From: Agromyces badenianii
GTDB lineage: Bacteria; Actinomycetota; Actinomycetes; Actinomycetales; Microbacteriaceae
NCBI RefSeq assembly: GCF_003070885.1
Contig: NZ_CP028913.1
Span: forward strand, 2,480,001 to 2,544,000
Reading direction: 5' to 3'
Length of the DNA stretch: 64,000 nucleotides
Shown here: positions 61,859 through 64,000 of the stretch, piece after piece
Layout of the letters: every line of letters starts with the position of its first letter
How positions within the stretch are numbered: position 1 is the first letter of the stretch
Notes under the pieces: model-generated
The model's input: the letters and a program-made list of their open reading frames with translations, nothing else
Told to the model about the DNA's origin: nothing
Database searches by the model: none
Position numbers and translations under genes: made by a program

Positions 61859-62785
61859 ATGACCGAGCCCAGCATCGCCATCTGCGTCGTCACCTACAAC
61901 AGCGCCGACCTCATCGAGGAGTTCGTCGGATCGCTCGCGGCGGGCGCCATCGGCACGGACTGGCACCTCGTCGTCGCCGACAACGCCTCGGCCGACGGCA
62001 CGATCGCCGAGCTCGAGCGCTGGGCCCCCGATGCCACGGTCGTCGAGGTGGGCGAGAACCGCGGCTACGCCGCGGGCGTCAACGCCGCCGTTCGCGCCGC
62101 CGGACCACGGGACGCCTACCTCATCGTGAACGCGGACGTGCGGTTGAGTGCCGGATGCCTCGCCGTGCTCTACGCCCGACTCTCGCCCGAGATCGGGATC
62201 GCGGTGCCTCGACTGCTCGACGCCGAAGGCGAACTGATCTGGTCGTTGCGGCGAGAGCCGACGCTCGCGAGGGCATGGGCCGACGCGCTGGTCGGCGCCG
62301 AACGGGTCGGCGCCTCGCCCGTGTTCGGCGAGATCGTGACCGACCGACGGCTCTACGATGCGGCCCGCAGCACCGACTGGGCCGAGGGTTCGACGCAGCT
62401 CGTCAGCTCGGCGTGCTGGGCGGCGTGCGGCGACTGGGACGAGTCGTACTTCCTCTACTCCGAGGAGACCGAGTTCGACCTGCGTGCGAGGGACCTCGGC
62501 TTCGCGACCTGGTACGAGCCGCGGGCGACCGCGATCCACCTCGAGGGCGGGTCCGCGGACTCTCCGCGTCAGTGGTCGTTGCTCGTCGCCAACCGGGTTC
62601 GACTGTTCCGGGCACGGAACGGCCCGGCGGCGACCGCGGTCTTCTGGCTTGCGACCGTCGTGCGGGAATCGACGCGGACGCTGCTCGGCAAGCGGGCGAG
62701 CAGGGCGGCGATCCAGGATCTGCTGAGTCCGCGGCGCCTCCGCCAGACGCGGAGTCCGGAATGGCTGGGGGGCGTCCGCGTCTGA
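61859..62785 (+). CDS. Family 2 glycosyltransferase (rhamnosyltransferase-like)
   Basis: The 308-aa GT-A enzyme begins MTEPSIAICVVTYNSADLIE and has VVADNASADGT, the DxD-like LIVNADVRL near residue 95 and the acceptor-side segment DWDESYFLYSEETEFDLRAR. It resembles rhamnosyl and related transferases that build cell-wall or capsular polysaccharides. It is co-transcribed with the acetyltransferase. Confidence 0.92.
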   Translation: MTEPSIAICVVTYNSADLIEEFVGSLAAGAIGTDWHLVVADNASADGTIAELERWAPDATVVEVGENRGYAAGVNAAVRAAGPRDAYLIVNADVRLSAGCLAVLYARLSPEIGIAVPRLLDAEGELIWSLRREPTLARAWADALVGAERVGASPVFGEIVTDRRLYDAARSTDWAEGSTQLVSSACWAACGDWDESYFLYSEETEFDLRARDLGFATWYEPRATAIHLEGGSADSPRQWSLLVANRVRLFRARNGPAATAVFWLATVVRESTRTLLGKRASRAAIQDLLSPRRLRQTRSPEWLGGVRV

Positions 62786-62790
62786 GGCTC

Positions 62791-62842
62791 GCCGCTCGCC
62801 GCTCGCTGGTCGCTGCTCGCTGCTCGCTGCTCGCTGCTCGAT
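62791..62842. repeat. Short tandem repeat, seven-base unit
   Basis: The unit GCTCGCT (with variants) repeats about seven times between the converging glycosyltransferase and O-antigen ligase genes. Slippage-prone sequence, no coding signal. Confidence 0.75.
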
Positions 62843-62859
62843 CGGCGTGCGCCGCGCGA

Positions 62860-64000
62860 TCAGCTCAGACGACGATTCGCCGCTGGAACGAGGGCCGAAC
62901 CGAGCGCCGCATCCGCGGCACCGATCGTTCGGACGCTGCCGCACAGGCCGATGATGAGGAACAGCAGGCCGCCGGCCATCGGGAAGGCCAGTCCGTCGAA
63001 GAAGGCGAAGAGCAGCGCGACCGTGAACACGGATGCCGCCAGCGCGTGCCCGATCAGGCGCACATCCGCCTGCCCCGACTGACGACGAGCGACCATCGCG
63101 CTCCAGATGGCCGTGAAGATCACCGCCGCGAAGGCCAGGACGCCGAGGATCCCGAGCTCGACCGCGATGAGCACCCACTGGTTGTCGAAGATGTAGTACC
63201 GCGGCAGGAACGTGCCGAATCCCGCCCCGTAGAAGGGCGAGGCCGCCACGAACTCGGGGGCGCGCTCGAGGCCGCCGGTTCGGGACTGCGTGCTCGGGTC
63301 GTTCGCGGCGCCGACGAACAGCGACGACGTCAGCGAGAAGAGGCCGGGCACGGCGACGATCACGGCGACGACGAGCGTGGCCCCGCCGCCGATGACCCAG
63401 CCACGCGCGCGCCGCGGGAACGCCGGGATCATGAGGAGCGAGGCCACGGCCAGTCCGATGATCGCCGACCGCGAGACGCCGAGCAGGGCCGAGATCGCGA
63501 TGAGCGCCACCGGCACCCACCAGATCACCGACCCCTTGCCGCGTTCGAAACGGAAGCCGTGCGAGATCCCGGCCGCGATCACGAACGGCAACGCGGCGTT
63601 CAGCGCCGTCGCGTACTCGAGGGGATGCAGCGCGGTGCCCGAAGAGCGGGCGAACCCGCCGCGTTCGGCGACGCTCCCGTCACCGCCCTCGATGCCGCTG
63701 AGCCCCGGGATCGACCCGAAGAAGTCGATGAACGACTGACCGGACACCGCCTGCGCCACGCCGAGCCCCGCGAGCAGGCCGGCGGCGATGCCGATCCGGC
63801 GGAGCATCCGCTTGAGGTCGTTCATGGTGCGGATGCCGTCCATCGCCGTGAACAGCACGCCGGCCCACGACAGCAGACGGATGACAGCCGTGGTGGCCGG
63901 GCTGATCTGGTCGGCGGGCTGGCCGCGGAGCATCGCGGCGGCGAAGCTCACGAGCGCGATCACGAGGAGCGCGACGAACGCGAACCGGATGGGCTGCGAT
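62860..64000 (-). CDS. O-antigen ligase-like membrane protein, 5' end outside the window
   Basis: The frame is open to the window's end, so the start lies outside. At least 380 residues are visible, with many hydrophobic helices. The family signature is present: SRSAIIGLAVASLLMIPA-like helices, then NDPSTQSRTGGLERAPEFVA and FYGAGFGTFLPRYYIFDNQW (conserved R and GxGxG). It should ligate or polymerise lipid-linked glycan. It converges with the glycosyltransferase gene. Confidence 0.85.
   Translation of the reverse strand, partial: SQPIRFAFVALLVIALVSFAAAMLRGQPADQISPATTAVIRLLSWAGVLFTAMDGIRTMNDLKRMLRRIGIAAGLLAGLGVAQAVSGQSFIDFFGSIPGLSGIEGGDGSVAERGGFARSSGTALHPLEYATALNAALPFVIAAGISHGFRFERGKGSVIWWVPVALIAISALLGVSRSAIIGLAVASLLMIPAFPRRARGWVIGGGATLVVAVIVAVPGLFSLTSSLFVGAANDPSTQSRTGGLERAPEFVAASPFYGAGFGTFLPRYYIFDNQWVLIAVELGILGVLAFAAVIFTAIWSAMVARRQSGQADVRLIGHALAASVFTVALLFAFFDGLAFPMAGGLLFLIIGLCGSVRTIGAADAALGSALVPAANRRLS

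Overview
The window is high-GC actinobacterial chromosome. The gene set (a folate-panC-lysS chain behind ftsH, LAxTG-type surface anchoring, DUF7882 and DUF3180 proteins, paired RipA-like wall hydrolases) and the many copies of the octamer CGGATGCC suggest Microbacteriaceae, close to Agromyces. This placement is inferred from gene content only.

Region 1 (1-18.3 kb) is core chromosome. After the end of a pirin-like gene and a cardiolipin synthase gene, a long leftward run of tightly packed, mostly overlapping genes carries hpt, ftsH, folE, folP, folB, folK, a DUF3180 membrane protein, two PH-domain membrane proteins, a DUF2520 Rossmann protein, panC and lysS. tilS lies just upstream of hpt. 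ppa is divergent from tilS. Two paralogous coiled-coil peptidoglycan hydrolases (M23 and NlpC/P60) follow, then tRNA-Glu, tRNA-Asp and tRNA-Phe.

Region 2 (18.27-36.38 kb) is a genomic island inserted in the 3' half of tRNA-Phe, bounded by an exact 48-bp repeat. It has a tyrosine integrase beside attL, a broken excisionase-like gene, a MobF relaxase-helicase with no visible secretion genes, and at least four candidate defence modules. These are a Lamassu-like SIR2/small-protein/SMC-ATPase operon whose SIR2 gene is frameshifted, a three-gene set of Mrr-like nuclease, EcoRI-type adenine methyltransferase and DUF262-HNH nuclease, a 1019-aa PD-(D/E)xK nuclease joined to a helical-repeat solenoid, and a protein with a TIR/deoxyribosyltransferase-like C-terminal domain. 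A second integrase tail sits just beyond attR, so elements have probably accumulated in tandem at this tRNA. The cargo lacks the chromosomal CGGATGCC octamer, which fits acquired DNA.

Region 3 (36.7-49.9 kb) is variable chromosome: a zincin-like lipid-anchored or membrane protein, an ECF sigma factor with a membrane partner, a truncated secreted-peptide start, a DUF4279 protein, a frameshifted membrane protein, a 79-bp partial gene duplication, an acyltransferase and an O-antigen-ligase-like protein, two alpha/beta hydrolases, small DUF4383, DUF7882 and DUF2255 proteins with a shared upstream motif, a PHP-domain protein, and a 163-bp element with inverted ends and internal repeats.

Region 4 (49.9-64 kb) holds an LTD/phytase-like LAxTG surface protein, a zinc alcohol dehydrogenase, a P-type ATPase, an EamA transporter, and a polysaccharide locus: priming sugar transferase, lhgO and vanZ in the opposite direction, a hexapeptide acetyltransferase, a family 2 glycosyltransferase and a partial O-antigen ligase that runs out of the window.
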